This document shows positions 51,730 through 60,689 of a stretch of 64,000 bases of DNA, one piece after another. The translations under genes were made by a program, and so were the position numbers. This DNA is from [Actinomadura] parvosata subsp. kistnae (GTDB taxonomy: Bacteria > Actinomycetota > Actinomycetes > Streptosporangiales > Streptosporangiaceae), in assembly GCF_900323885.1 (NCBI RefSeq), contig NZ_OOHJ01000031.1, positions 86,744 through 150,743 of the forward strand, given 5' to 3'. Positions within the stretch are counted from its first letter, which is position 1; the number at the start of each line of letters is the position of its first letter. Under the pieces are notes generated by a model that saw only the letters and a list, made by a program, of their open reading frames with translations, ran no database searches and had not been told where the DNA came from.

Positions 51730-53131
51730 CGTAAAGACCGGCACCCTTGTCGATCTGCCGAACCTTCCCCAGCCTGACCTTTCCCGACCCCCGCCTGCTG
51801 CCCGCCGCGTACATGATGAGCCCTTGGTCCGGCGCCGCCACCACCAGCCCGTACACAGGAGGCCGCTTGGCCAGCGACCGGTACCGCTCCCACCCCGGCA
51901 ACGCGGTCACCGCCGCCCCGAAGTCCTGCCCCTTACCTTTGACCAGCAGATTCCCCACCCGGGTCAGCCCACCCTCGGACCGCCCGGCGAGCACCTGCAC
52001 CGCCTTCTCACCCGGCACCCCGATGGCCAGCTCATCGTTGCCGTCCCCGTTGAAGTCCCCGGCGGCCAGCGCCGCCCCGAACCGGTCGTAGTAGCGGGGC
52101 TTGCCCTCCAGCGTGTTCTGCGACCACGCCTCGGTCCTGTCGGTACGCAGCCCGCCCCGCGATCCGTACAGCACGTCCACGGTGCCGTCCCCGTAGTCCA
52201 TGGCCCGCTGATTGGCGCTGAGCCCCTCGCCCGGCACGCCGATCGCCAGGTCGGCCTTCCCGTCCCCGTTGAAGTCCCCGGTCGCCAGCGCCGCACCGAA
52301 GTTGTCCCACTTCTCGGAGGCCCCCTTGATCCCGGGCGTGCTCTGCGTCAACAACCGGGCCCGCTTCCGCCGCACATCGATCACGGTCACGGACCCCTGC
52401 CCATCCACCCGCACGCTGTCGGCCGGCGCCCCCACGACCAGCTCATCCTTCCCGTCCCCGTCGAAGTCCCCGGCCGCCAGCGACGCTCCCCACTGATCGG
52501 TGACGCTCGCCGCCTGCCCCACCCACGCCGTCTTCTGCGTGATCCGGTACGCCTTCCGCCCCTTCATCCCGTACACGGTCACGACGCCACCCGACCGATG
52601 ACTGGGCGCCCCCACGACCAGCTCATCCTTCCCGTCCCCGTCCAGGTCCCCCGCCGCCAGCGAAGCCCCGAACCGGTCGCTGGACGGCTTGTCCAGCTTC
52701 AGCTCCTTCCCCGCCACGAGCCCGCCCGGCCCCCCATCGAAAACCTGTACCACCCCGTTCCCATCACCCCCCGGCACCCGCTCACCCACGAACTCCTCCG
52801 ACACCCCCACGGCCAGATCGGCACACCGATCCCCGTTGAAGTCCCCCACGGCCAGCGCCGACCCGAACGAGTCGCCCGCCTCCGCCCCCTCCTGCGTGAG
52901 CTTGACCTTCTTCCCCGACCCATACATCACGGTCACGGACCCGGCCCTGGCACCGTCGTAGGGCGCCGCCACAGCCAGATCAGGCCGCCCATCCCCATCG
53001 AAGTCGAGCGGATGCCCACCACAGGCGCGGACGGCGGGCCCCCGCTCGGCTGTGAACGAGCCGACCCCGGCGACCGGAGCTGCTCCTGGGGCGAGCGGAA
53101 CGATCAGGCAGGCGGCGAGCAACGCATTCAT
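51713..53131 (-). CDS. Secreted FG-GAP/integrin-like beta-propeller protein
   Basis: 472 aa from ATG 53131, giving signal peptide MNALLAACLIVPLAPGAAPVAG. At least six FG-GAP blades with calcium-binding DxDGDG loops are visible: DFDGDGRPDLAV, DFNGDRCADLAVG, DLDGDGKDELVVGAP, DFDGDGKDELVVGAP, DFNGDGKADLAIGVP, DFNGDGNDELAIGVP. A degenerate last blade (VYGLVVAAPDQGLIMYA) completes a seven-bladed propeller. No catalytic domain is fused. Probably extracellular adhesion or binding; partner unknown. Convergent with the kinase gene. Confidence 0.93.
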   Translation of the reverse strand: MNALLAACLIVPLAPGAAPVAGVGSFTAERGPAVRACGGHPLDFDGDGRPDLAVAAPYDGARAGSVTVMYGSGKKVKLTQEGAEAGDSFGSALAVGDFNGDRCADLAVGVSEEFVGERVPGGDGNGVVQVFDGGPGGLVAGKELKLDKPSSDRFGASLAAGDLDGDGKDELVVGAPSHRSGGVVTVYGMKGRKAYRITQKTAWVGQAASVTDQWGASLAAGDFDGDGKDELVVGAPADSVRVDGQGSVTVIDVRRKRARLLTQSTPGIKGASEKWDNFGAALATGDFNGDGKADLAIGVPGEGLSANQRAMDYGDGTVDVLYGSRGGLRTDRTEAWSQNTLEGKPRYYDRFGAALAAGDFNGDGNDELAIGVPGEKAVQVLAGRSEGGLTRVGNLLVKGKGQDFGAAVTALPGWERYRSLAKRPPVYGLVVAAPDQGLIMYAAGSRRGSGKVRLGKVRQIDKGAGLYGYTFG

Positions 53132-54142
53132 ACCGGAAGTAATGACCAGCGATGCCGAACCAGGCCTGAACGGCACGAGAACGCCCCAGGAGGACAGAAT
53201 GCACATCACCCCCCACCACCGCCCACCTCCCGCCCCTACTCGCCTCTCGCCCCGCGCCGCTCGCCCACGCCGCGTGCGCCCGCACCCCGCCCCCACACAG
53301 CCTGCACACCGCATACGCCGCCCCTGATCGCGCCTCCGCCCGCGCGCCGCCTCCGCCCCCGCGCGCCGGCTCCGCGCCCGCGCCTTCGCTCATGTCGCCC
53401 GCCACCGCGCCCGCACGCCGCGCGCCTCCGCCCCCGCGCGCACCGCCTTTCGCCCATGCCGCCCGCCGCCGCAGCGCCCGCGTGCCGCTGGACCCCGCGC
53501 CGCCCGTGGCCACGCCGTTTGCCTCCGCGCTCCCGCCCGTGCTGGCCGCCCGCGCCCGCGTTGCCTGCCCTCGCGCCTTCGCCCACGCCGCCCACCAGCG
53601 CAGCGCCGGCGCACGCCCCGCCCCGCTGCCCGCAGCCGCGGCGCCCACGAGCCGCTGGCCCCCGCGCCGCTCGCCGCCACGCCGTTTGCGTTCGCGCTCC
53701 CGCCTGTGCTGGCCGCCCGCCCGTCCGTCCGCGCCCGCACGTTGTTCGTGCCTGGGCCGCCCTCGTGCTGCACCGCCCACCACCACCTTGCCCGCACCGC
53801 TCGCCCTCCTCGCTGCCCGCCGCGTCACACCGGCCGCCCCTTGGGGCCGCATGATTGCGGTAGTGGCCCGCCGTGCCGGTAGTGCGCCGGGGGTGGATGC
53901 GCAGGGCGCTGGTGGGCCGGGTGGGCGGGCGTGGGCGGGCGTGGGCGGAGCGGAGCGGGTGGGGAGCCGGGGGCGGCGGGAGCGCAGGGCGGCGTGGGAC
54001 CTGATGGGGCGGGCGGGGAGCGAGGGGCGGCGTGGTGCCCAGGGGGGCGAGGCTAGAACGAAGGGCGCGGGAGTGCGGGCCGGGAGGTGATCCGGGACGC
54101 CGATGGGCCCTTCGGGGCGCGGGAACGTGCCAGGATAGATGG
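53132..54142. other. Gene-poor low-complexity interval
   Basis: About 1 kb between the FG-GAP and P450 starts. Very C-rich on the plus strand from 53200 to 53830, then G-rich from 53880 to 54090. Long open frames exist on both strands, but their translations are Arg/Ala/Pro-rich, move between frames from one repeat to the next, and show no family motif. I support no gene here. It must hold the promoters of the two flanking divergent genes, but I cannot place them. Confidence 0.7.
53484..53780. repeat. Degenerate tandem repeat, period about 167 bp
   Basis: A block starting gccgctggmccccgcgcc recurs at 53484 and 53651, with cacgccgtttg, cgcgctcccgcc and gtgctggccgcccg in the same order. The second copy is partial and diverges after about 53730. 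Shorter related segments (ttcgcccaygccgcccrcc) occur upstream from about 53390. Confidence 0.75.
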
Positions 54143-55372
54143 GTGGACATCGACCTCGCTGATCTGGATTTCTGGCGCAAACCCCTCAAAGAGCGGAATG
54201 AGGCGTTCGCCCGGCTCCGGCAATTGGAGCACCCGGTGTTCTTCCCGGAGAAGAAGGTGCCGTTCCTCCGTTCGGGCAAGGGCTTCTACGCCCTCGTACG
54301 CCACGCCGACGTGGTGGAGGCCAGCCGGAACGCGAAGGTCTTCTCCAGCGAGCCGGCCGTCACCAACCCCGAGCCGCCGAGCTGGGTGAAGCAGGTGTTC
54401 GGCGAGTCGATGGTCAACATGGACGACCCGCGTCACGCCCGGCTGCGCCGCATCGTGACCCGTTCGTTCAGCCCGAAGATGCTGGCGGGGCTGCAGAGCG
54501 ACATCGAGGCGGCGTGCGCCCGCATCGTGGACGACGTGGTGCGGGACGGTCCGCGCGACTTCGTCAGCCAGGTGGCCGCGCGGCTGCCGATCCACGTGAT
54601 CTGCGACATGCTGGACATCCCGCAGGAGCTGCGGGAGAAGGTGCACCAGCACGTCGACATCTCCACCGCCTACACGGGCGTGCGCCCCAGCCTGGCGCGC
54701 AGCGTGCAGATGGCCGGCCAGAACATGCTGGCCCTGCTCGCCCTGCAGCGCATGGTCATCAAGCTCGGCCACGAGCGGGTCGCCAACCCGAAGGGCGACC
54801 TGGTCTCGCTGCTGGTCAACGCCAACGTCGATGGCGAGAAGCTGACCGACAAGGAGCTCGGCTCGTTCTTCTCGCTGCTGCTGGTCGCCGGCAACGAGAC
54901 GGCCCGCAACACGATGGCCCACGGCATCAGGCTCCTGACGGAGAACCCGGCGCAGCGCGAGCTGCTGATGAGCGACTTCGACGCGCACATCAACGGCGCG
55001 ATCGAGGAGATGGTCCGCTACGTGTCGCCGATCATGCAGTTCCGCCGCACGGTCACCGAGGACTATTCGCTGCGCGGCCTGGAGCTGAAGAAGGGCGACA
55101 AGGTCGTGCTGTTCTACGGCTCGGCCAACCGCGACGAGTCGGTCTTCCCCGACGCCGACACGTTCGACATCACCCGCGACACCAAGCCGCACGTCGGTTT
55201 CGGCGGCCCCGGCCCGCACTTCTGCCTGGGTGCGAACCTGGCCAGGCAGGAGATGCGGACGATGTTCCGCGAGCTGCTGACGCGGCTGCCCGGCATCCGC
55301 TCGGTGGGCGAGCCGGAGCTGCTCCTGTCGAACTTCGACAACAGTGTCCGCAGCCAGGCGTTCACCTTCTGA
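54143..55372 (+). CDS. Cytochrome P450
   Basis: 409 aa from GTG 54143. I-helix LLLVAGNETARNTMAHG, K-helix EEMVR, haem loop FGGPGPHFCLGANLARQE. The GGPGPHFCLGA form, the MDDPRHARLRRIVTRSFSP segment and the LDFWRKPLKERNEAFARLR start resemble actinobacterial CYP124/125/142-type sterol or lipid hydroxylases, but that assignment is only by eye. It is not in the NRPS operon. No redox partner is nearby. Convergent with an MFS gene. Confidence 0.92.
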   Translation: MDIDLADLDFWRKPLKERNEAFARLRQLEHPVFFPEKKVPFLRSGKGFYALVRHADVVEASRNAKVFSSEPAVTNPEPPSWVKQVFGESMVNMDDPRHARLRRIVTRSFSPKMLAGLQSDIEAACARIVDDVVRDGPRDFVSQVAARLPIHVICDMLDIPQELREKVHQHVDISTAYTGVRPSLARSVQMAGQNMLALLALQRMVIKLGHERVANPKGDLVSLLVNANVDGEKLTDKELGSFFSLLLVAGNETARNTMAHGIRLLTENPAQRELLMSDFDAHINGAIEEMVRYVSPIMQFRRTVTEDYSLRGLELKKGDKVVLFYGSANRDESVFPDADTFDITRDTKPHVGFGGPGPHFCLGANLARQEMRTMFRELLTRLPGIRSVGEPELLLSNFDNSVRSQAFTF

Positions 55373-55408
55373 CCGCGATGGGGCCCGCCGTCGCGGCCTG
55401 GCCGGGCG

Positions 55409-56815
55409 CTAGTCGTCGGCGGCCAGGACGTTCGTCCTGATCGTGAGGAACGTGATCAGCGCGGCCACCACCATCATCACCGCGCTGATCAGCATGGCCG
55501 TCCTGAACCCGGCGTCGAACACCTGGGGCTGCTCGAACGCGTCGCCCACCAGCCCCACCAGCGGCGGCACCGCCGCCACGGCGAGGAGGCTGCCGGTGCG
55601 GGCGACCGCGTTGTTGATGCCGCTGGCCGTGCCCGCGAGGTGGTCGTCGGCGGTGGCGAGGACGGTGGCGGTGAGTGGCGCGACCGCCGCCGACAGGCCC
55701 AGCCCGAACACGAAGACCGCGGGCAGCACGTGCAGCAGGTAGGAGGCGCCGGGCCCGATCGTGCTCATCAGCACGAACCCGCAGCCCGCCACCAGGATCC
55801 CGATCGTCATGGGCCAGCGCGGCCCGACCCGCTTGGCCAGCTCGCCGGCCCGCGCCGACAGCAGCAGCATCAGGATCGTCGTCGGCAGCATCGCCAGGCC
55901 GGCGGCGATGGGGGAGAACCCGGACACCACCTGGAGCTGCACCACGAGCAGGAAGAACACGACGCCCATGGCCGCGTACATGATCAGCGTCACGACGTTG
56001 ACGGCCGTGAACACGCGGTCGCGGAACATGCCGACCGGCACCAGCGCGTCGGGCGAGCGGCGGATCTCCAGCACCACGAACGCCGCCCCGACCGCCAGCC
56101 CGGCCACCAGCGGCACCGAGACACCCTTCTGGATCAGCCCGTACGTGATGCCGGCCAGCGCCAGCGCCGCCAGCACCGAGCCGAGCACGTCGAACCGGCC
56201 GGCCGCCTCCTCGTCCTTGCTCTCGGGCACGTGCCGCAGTGTGACGAACACGACGAGCGCCGCGAACGGCAGGTTGATCAGGAACGCCCACCGCCATCCG
56301 GCCGACTGCACCAGCCAGCCGCCCAGCAGCGGCCCGATGGCGCTGGCGACGCCGCCGAGCCCGGACCACATGCCGACCGCTCTGGGCCGGTCGTGCCGGA
56401 CGAAGGACGCCTGGATGATCGCCAGCGAGCCGGGCGTGAGCAGCGCGCCGCCGATGCCCTGGAGCGCGCGGGCGCCGATGAGGAACTCGATGTTCGGCGA
56501 CAGGCCGCACAGGGCCGAGGCGATGGCGAACCAGACGGTGCCGACGAGGAAGAGCGTGCGGCGCCCGTAGCGGTCGCCGAGCGAGCCGCCCAGCAGGATC
56601 AGCCCGGCCAGGGTGAGGGTGTAGGCGTTGATCGTCCACTGCAGGCCCGCCATGCCCGCGTCGAGCTCCCGCCCGAGGAACGGCAGCGCGACGTTGACCA
56701 CCGTGCTGTCGAGCATGGCCAGGCCGGAGCCGAGCACGGTGGCGAACAGGATCCACCGGCCACGCGCGGACTTCAGCTCGACATGGCCGTGCAGCAGGGT
56801 GGAGTCGTCGGTCAT
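55409..56815 (-). CDS. MFS multidrug transporter (DHA2/EmrB-QacA type)
   Basis: 468 aa from ATG 56815 (ATG 56824 possible). 14-TM topology; motif A GGSLGDRYGRRTLF, motif C-like GPLLGGWLVQSAGWRWAFLINLP and the DHA2 start LDSTVVNVALPFLGREL. Proton-coupled drug or metabolite efflux. The TetR gene lies directly upstream on the same strand, so the pair is probably a regulated efflux unit. Confidence 0.95.
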   Translation of the reverse strand: MTDDSTLLHGHVELKSARGRWILFATVLGSGLAMLDSTVVNVALPFLGRELDAGMAGLQWTINAYTLTLAGLILLGGSLGDRYGRRTLFLVGTVWFAIASALCGLSPNIEFLIGARALQGIGGALLTPGSLAIIQASFVRHDRPRAVGMWSGLGGVASAIGPLLGGWLVQSAGWRWAFLINLPFAALVVFVTLRHVPESKDEEAAGRFDVLGSVLAALALAGITYGLIQKGVSVPLVAGLAVGAAFVVLEIRRSPDALVPVGMFRDRVFTAVNVVTLIMYAAMGVVFFLLVVQLQVVSGFSPIAAGLAMLPTTILMLLLSARAGELAKRVGPRWPMTIGILVAGCGFVLMSTIGPGASYLLHVLPAVFVFGLGLSAAVAPLTATVLATADDHLAGTASGINNAVARTGSLLAVAAVPPLVGLVGDAFEQPQVFDAGFRTAMLISAVMMVVAALITFLTIRTNVLAADD

Positions 56816-56896
56816 GCAGGCCATCCTGTCACCGGGCTCCGACAGTCTCGCCGCCGAGGGTCACCTCCCGCCGCTCCCCGGCCGGCGTGAAAGGCG

Positions 56897-57493
56897 TCAG
56901 CCGTTGCCCAGGGCCCGCAGGACGAACTCCGACACCAGCTCCCCGGCCCCCTCCACCGTCACGTCTCCACTGATCAGCGGCACCCGCTCGGCGCCGATGA
57001 CCGCGAGGATCATGCGGGCCGTGGCGTCGACGTCGACCGTGCGGAAGTCGCCCGCCGCCATGCCGCTCTCGAGGATCTCCACCAGGACGCGCTGCATCGG
57101 CGCCACGTGCTCGGCCAGCCGCTGGTAGGCGTCGGGCCCGAGGGCCGCGCTGAGGTCGGCCGCGCCGGGGTGCGGGTGCGCGAGCAGCCCGGCGAGCTGC
57201 AGCCGGACGAACGCGCGCAGCCGGTCGGCGGGGGAGGCCCCCTCGGGCAGCTCCCGCTCGTAGCTCTCGATGAAGTAGCCGGTGACCCGCTCGGTGAACG
57301 CCAGCAGCAGCGCCGCCTTGTCGGGGAAGTAGTTGTACAGGACCGTGCGGGTGATGCCGGCCTCGCCCGCCACGTCGGTCATGGAGATGGCGTCGATGCC
57401 CTGCGTCCGCGACAGCCGCGAGACGGCCTGGAGGATGCGGTCTCGCGTCTGGGCGCGGTGCTCGCCGATGGTGGCGGCCGAGATGCGGGGCAT
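56897..57493 (-). CDS. TetR family transcriptional regulator
   Basis: 198 aa from ATG 57493; ATG 57523 is an in-frame alternative but lies inside the operator-like palindrome. HTH: RDRILQAVSRLSRTQGIDAISMTDVAGEAGITRTVLYNYFPDKAALLLAFTERV. Likely represses itself and the MFS gene 81 bp downstream. Confidence 0.92.
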   Translation of the reverse strand: MPRISAATIGEHRAQTRDRILQAVSRLSRTQGIDAISMTDVAGEAGITRTVLYNYFPDKAALLLAFTERVTGYFIESYERELPEGASPADRLRAFVRLQLAGLLAHPHPGAADLSAALGPDAYQRLAEHVAPMQRVLVEILESGMAAGDFRTVDVDATARMILAVIGAERVPLISGDVTVEGAGELVSEFVLRALGNG

Positions 57494-57517
57494 ACGCCCA
57501 TGGTAGGCCGACCCCGC

Positions 57518-57532
57518 TGACATGGCTTGTCA
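57518..57532. promoter_or_regulatory. Operator-like palindrome upstream of tetR
   Basis: TGACATGGCTTGTCA, perfect 5-bp arms, 25 bp upstream of the TetR ATG; probable autoregulatory site. Confidence 0.5.
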
Positions 57533-57586
57533 GATTCTTGCGTTGCTCGTTTCGGTTCTTGCAGTACGGCTTGTGGCATCGTCGCC

Positions 57587-57690
57587 ATGCCGGGACGCCT
57601 TTCCGGCGTGGCCGCCTTCACCGGGCTCAGCGTGGCCACCGCCAGCAGCGTGCTGCACGACAAGCCGGGCATCGCCCAGGCCCCCCGCCG
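57587..57690 (+). pseudogene. Remnant of a LacI-family regulator N-terminus
   Basis: From ATG 57587 the translation MPGRLSGVAAFTGLSVATAS, then SVLHDKPGIAQ, closely follows the LacI helix-turn-helix and hinge start (RLxDVAxxAGVSxATVSRVLNxKPxV). After about 35 codons similarity ends and the frame runs antisense into the heme oxygenase gene. The ligand domain is missing, so this is a truncated relic. Confidence 0.7.
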
Positions 57691-57717
57691 CGGCGCGTCA
57701 CTCACCCCGGTGGGCGG

Positions 57718-58368
57718 TCAGGCGGCGGCCTTCACCACGTGTCGGAGCTCGGCCAGCACTTCCGTGTTGAGCTGGTATGCGAGCCTGACCTCGCCGATCA
57801 TGCGTTGCTGTTCCCGTTCGTCCAGCTCCGCCCCCAGGACGTCCAGGCGGGAGCGGTACTCGTTCTTGAAGCGGGGCAGGCTGCCCAGCTCGTCGAAGAA
57901 GTAGAAGTCGACGCCTCCGCCCTTCGTGTAGCCGTAGATCTTCTGCAGTTCCATCCGGATGAACTGCCCGCCGGACAGGTCGCCGAGGTAACGCGTGTAG
58001 TGGTGGGCTACGTAGCCGCCGGGCCAGTCGGATACCTGGTGGATGCGGGCCACGAGGGTGCGGGTGGACTTCGACGGGGTGATGCGGTCGCGCCAGGACG
58101 GGCCGTAGATCGTGGTGAGGTCGCGTTCGAGTGCCTGCTCGCGGTACAGCTCGGGGAAGACGAAGCGGCCGGCGACCGGGTGGTCGGCGAGCTGGCGGGA
58201 CACGGCGTCGAGGGCGGTGTACGCGAAGTAGTGCTGGGCGACCATCTCGCCGTAGTCGTGCTCGCTCAACCGGCCGCCCATGAGCGCGGAGAGGTAGCCC
58301 TCCGACTCGGCCGACTGGTGGTCGGCCCAGGTGGCGTTGCGCAAGGTCTCGGAGAACGGCGTGGTCAC
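57718..58368 (-). CDS. Heme oxygenase (biliverdin-producing)
   Basis: 216 aa from ATG 58368. Proximal haem His in NATWADHQSAESEGYL, distal-helix signature YTRYLGDLSGGQFIRMELQKIYG, and FVFPELYREQALERDL. Full length for bacterial HmuO-type enzymes. Cleaves haem to biliverdin, CO and iron in the cytoplasm. No haem transporter is adjacent. An inverted repeat lies in the promoter region. Confidence 0.96.
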   Translation of the reverse strand: MTTPFSETLRNATWADHQSAESEGYLSALMGGRLSEHDYGEMVAQHYFAYTALDAVSRQLADHPVAGRFVFPELYREQALERDLTTIYGPSWRDRITPSKSTRTLVARIHQVSDWPGGYVAHHYTRYLGDLSGGQFIRMELQKIYGYTKGGGVDFYFFDELGSLPRFKNEYRSRLDVLGAELDEREQQRMIGEVRLAYQLNTEVLAELRHVVKAAA

Positions 58369-58435
58369 GGCCCACCTCTGCTCGTGCTGGCGTTATATGA
58401 CGAAGTGTCACAAACGGCAGCGCTCGACGTCAAGC

Positions 58436-58457
58436 TGATGACGACACCATGTCATCA
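58436..58457. promoter_or_regulatory. Inverted repeat upstream of the heme oxygenase gene
   Basis: Arms TGATGAC (58436-58442) and GTCATCA (58451-58457), perfect 7-bp match, about 68 bp upstream of the start. TATAAC on the minus strand (around 58393-58398) may be the -10. Candidate iron- or haem-responsive operator; regulator unknown. Confidence 0.4.
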
Positions 58458-58496
58458 AAGCCTGCCTCCTCCCTCCCGTACCCAGGAACGGGCACG

Positions 58497-59258
58497 TCAA
58501 GAGCCGTGGTCGTCGGGGATCACCTCCTGGTCGCGGCCGAGGGAGATCAGGGCCAGGTTGCGCAGGGACGGGGTGCCCGGCGTGTAGTAGTCGCTGTGGC
58601 CGCCCGCGCCCGCCTCGAAGCGGCGGGCGCCGTACGCGGCGTTCATCGGGTCGGCGCCGAAGCCCAGGTGGCCGAGCTTGACCTTGGGCACGAGCCGGAT
58701 CCAGTCGGTGTCGCCGAGCCCGGCCCAGACCCGCGCACGGCGTGGGGGAGCCGGGCCGGTCGCGCCGACGCCGGGGCTGCCGATGAAGGCGAGGTCGGCC
58801 AGCGGTAAGCCGGGGGCCGCGCGGGCGCAGACGAAGGAGCCGTAGCTGTGGCACAGCAGGGCGATCGGGGCCGTGGTGCGCCGGTGCAGGGCCGCGACCG
58901 TGCGGCGCAGCTCCCGCGCGCCGGTGATGGCCGCGTGGTCGGTGAGGGCGCCCAGGCTCAGGGTGGGCGGTGAGTCGTAGCCCAGCCACGCCACCACGGC
59001 CAGCCGCACGCCGGGAGCCAGCCGGGCCGCCTCCGCCAGCAGGGCGCGCGCCGCCCCGCCGGGGTGCCTCGTGCTGGACTCGAATGTCGCCACCCTGGTG
59101 TCGGCGCCGGGCACGATGATCGCCACCCGGTCGGCCGTCGCCAGGTCGCTGCCGTAGAACCGCACCAGGTGCTCCGCCGGCTGGGACGGCAGCGTCAGCA
59201 GCATCAGCAGCGTGCCGGTGAGGATGTGGCCGGCGGCGACGGCAAGGTTTCCGGGCAT
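58497..59258 (-). CDS. Secreted alpha/beta hydrolase (DUF1023-like)
   Basis: 253 aa. Hydrophobic N-terminus (AVAAGHILTGTLLMLLTLPSQPA) is a likely signal or anchor. RVAIIVPGADTRVATFES, nucleophile ALLCHSYGSFVCARAA, and GHSDYYTPGTPSLRNLA with the catalytic His match actinobacterial DUF1023 hydrolases (VPG-x5, HSYGS, HSxY). Substrate unknown. Confidence 0.85.
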   Translation of the reverse strand: MPGNLAVAAGHILTGTLLMLLTLPSQPAEHLVRFYGSDLATADRVAIIVPGADTRVATFESSTRHPGGAARALLAEAARLAPGVRLAVVAWLGYDSPPTLSLGALTDHAAITGARELRRTVAALHRRTTAPIALLCHSYGSFVCARAAPGLPLADLAFIGSPGVGATGPAPPRRARVWAGLGDTDWIRLVPKVKLGHLGFGADPMNAAYGARRFEAGAGGHSDYYTPGTPSLRNLALISLGRDQEVIPDDHGS

Positions 59259-59849
59259 GCTGTGACGTTATGGAGAAGGGGGTGTGGTCCGCGTCCCCGC
59301 AGGGTTTGAACCTTGGTGTCATACCGGAGGGGGATGCGGCCGCCCCGATGGCTGAGGGGCCCGATGATGGGTGAGACCGCAGATGATGGGTGAGCCGCCG
59401 ATGGGTGAGAGGTGCGCCTGGATGTGGGGTGCCGCGGGATGCGCCTCGGCGTAGGGTGGGGTCGCAGGCACATCCCCTGCCCAAGGTCGCAGGCACATCC
59501 CCTGCCCAAGGCAAGGTCGCGGGCACGTCCCCGGCCCAAGGCAAGGTCGCGGGCACGTCCCCGACCCGAGGAGAGGTCGTGGGCACGTCCCGCCAAGGCA
59601 AGGTCGCGAGGCGCGGGAGCGCCTTGCCCGCCCGCGCCGCGCCCCCGGCCACCGAAGTGCCCGGCGCCGCAGCGCTCAGAAAGCACCCCCGGCCAGCACA
59701 AGCCCCCACCCACCTTGTACGGCAGGGCCGGATCGAAGCCACAGCCGCACCGCCCGGGACCAGTGCGATGGATCCGATCGGAGTCCCGGGTACGGGGCGA
59801 ACCGCACTAGCATACGAGCAACTGCCAGCCGCCCTCCCTGGAGAGTTCC
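59259..59849. other. 591-bp intergenic interval with repeats
   Basis: No gene supported. Holds gatgggtgag repeats near 59355-59410, the GGTCGC tandem array at 59460-59607, and the upstream region of rsbR. A CCCGGGTACGG near 59787 resembles the -10 of sigma-B-type promoters (GGGTA), but no matching GTTT -35 is clear. Confidence 0.6.
59460..59607. repeat. Tandem array of 25-30 bp units
   Basis: GGTCGC (or GGTCGT) followed by RGGCACRTCCC begins units at 59460, 59485, 59515, 59545 and 59575, with a partial at 59602; spacings 25, 30, 30, 30 and 27 bp. Units diverge progressively. Function unknown. Confidence 0.9.
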
Positions 59850-60689
59850 TTGTCCGTTCATGCCGATGTAGCCAGGCGACGCATAGAAGAACTGCTCCGC
59901 ACCCATGAGGAGCGGATCGTCCGTCGCTGGGCCGAGATCGCCTCCGCGCCGTCCGAGGAGCTCAAGGAGCTCTACCGGGCGCTGCTCGCCGCACTGGAAG
60001 AGGGCAAGAACGACCTGGCGGACGTTCGGGGCCTGCTCGCCGAGCTGTCCCGTTCGCGGGCCCGTGCCGGTTTCGCCCCGTCCGACACCGCGAGGGCCGT
60101 GTTCGGCCTGAAGGAGGCCGTGTACGAGATCGTCGAGGCCGACACGGAGGGCGTCGAGGCCGCGCGCGGCTTCGTCTGGTTCTCGCGGCTGATCGACGAC
60201 CTGGGGCTGTTCACGTTCGAGACGTACGCGGAGGCCCGCGAGAGGATCATCCTCGACCAGGCGGAGCAGCTTCTGGAGCTGTCCACCCCGGTGGTCAAGC
60301 TGTGGGAGGGCATCGTGGCGGTGCCGCTGGTGGGCACGCTCGACTCCGCCCGTACGCAGGTGGTCATGGAGAAGCTGCTGCAGACCCTGGTGGAGACGGG
60401 CGCGGAGCACGCGGTGATCGACATCACGGGCGTGCCGGCGGTCGACACGCAGGTGGCCCAGCACCTGCTGAAGACGGTGGTCGCGGCGCGCCTGATGGGC
60501 GCGGAGTGCGTCATCTCGGGCATCCGCCCGCAGATCGCGCACACCATCGTCACGCTCGGCATCGAGTTCGGCGACATCGTGACGAAGGCGTCGCTGGCCG
60601 ACGCGCTGGCGCACGCGTTCAAGCGGGCCGGCATCGAGGTGAGCGGCGGCGGCAACGCCCGCGTCGTGATCCGGGCGGAGAGGGTCTAG
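59850..60689 (+). CDS. rsbR: RsbR-like stressosome protein
   Basis: 279 aa from TTG 59850, with GGAGAG 4-6 nt upstream. N-terminal all-helical domain about 1-140 (globin-like RsbR N-domain or RsbRD-type helical bundle), coiled linker RERIILDQAEQLLELSTPVVKLWEGIVAVPLVGTLDSART, which is diagnostic of RsbR, and a C-terminal STAS domain (HAVIDITGVPAVDTQVAQHLL). The conserved phospho-Thr/Ser site would be in DITGV. Builds the stressosome with RsbS, encoded next (TAGTG overlap). Confidence 0.93.
   Translation: MSVHADVARRRIEELLRTHEERIVRRWAEIASAPSEELKELYRALLAALEEGKNDLADVRGLLAELSRSRARAGFAPSDTARAVFGLKEAVYEIVEADTEGVEAARGFVWFSRLIDDLGLFTFETYAEARERIILDQAEQLLELSTPVVKLWEGIVAVPLVGTLDSARTQVVMEKLLQTLVETGAEHAVIDITGVPAVDTQVAQHLLKTVVAARLMGAECVISGIRPQIAHTIVTLGIEFGDIVTKASLADALAHAFKRAGIEVSGGGNARVVIRAERV

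Noticed and set aside
50762..53854. 1030-aa plus-strand frame from the kinase region into the repeats
   Set aside because: Pro/Arg-rich shadow; kinase and FG-GAP frames explain the DNA, and no domain is present.
53392..54090. Plus- or minus-strand protein genes in the 53-54 kb repeats
   Set aside because: Similar peptide fragments appear in different frames in successive repeat copies, so no single frame is maintained.
59460..59607. CRISPR array
   Set aside because: Repeat spacings are irregular, there are no unique spacers between identical repeats, units are contiguous and diverged, and no cas gene is near.
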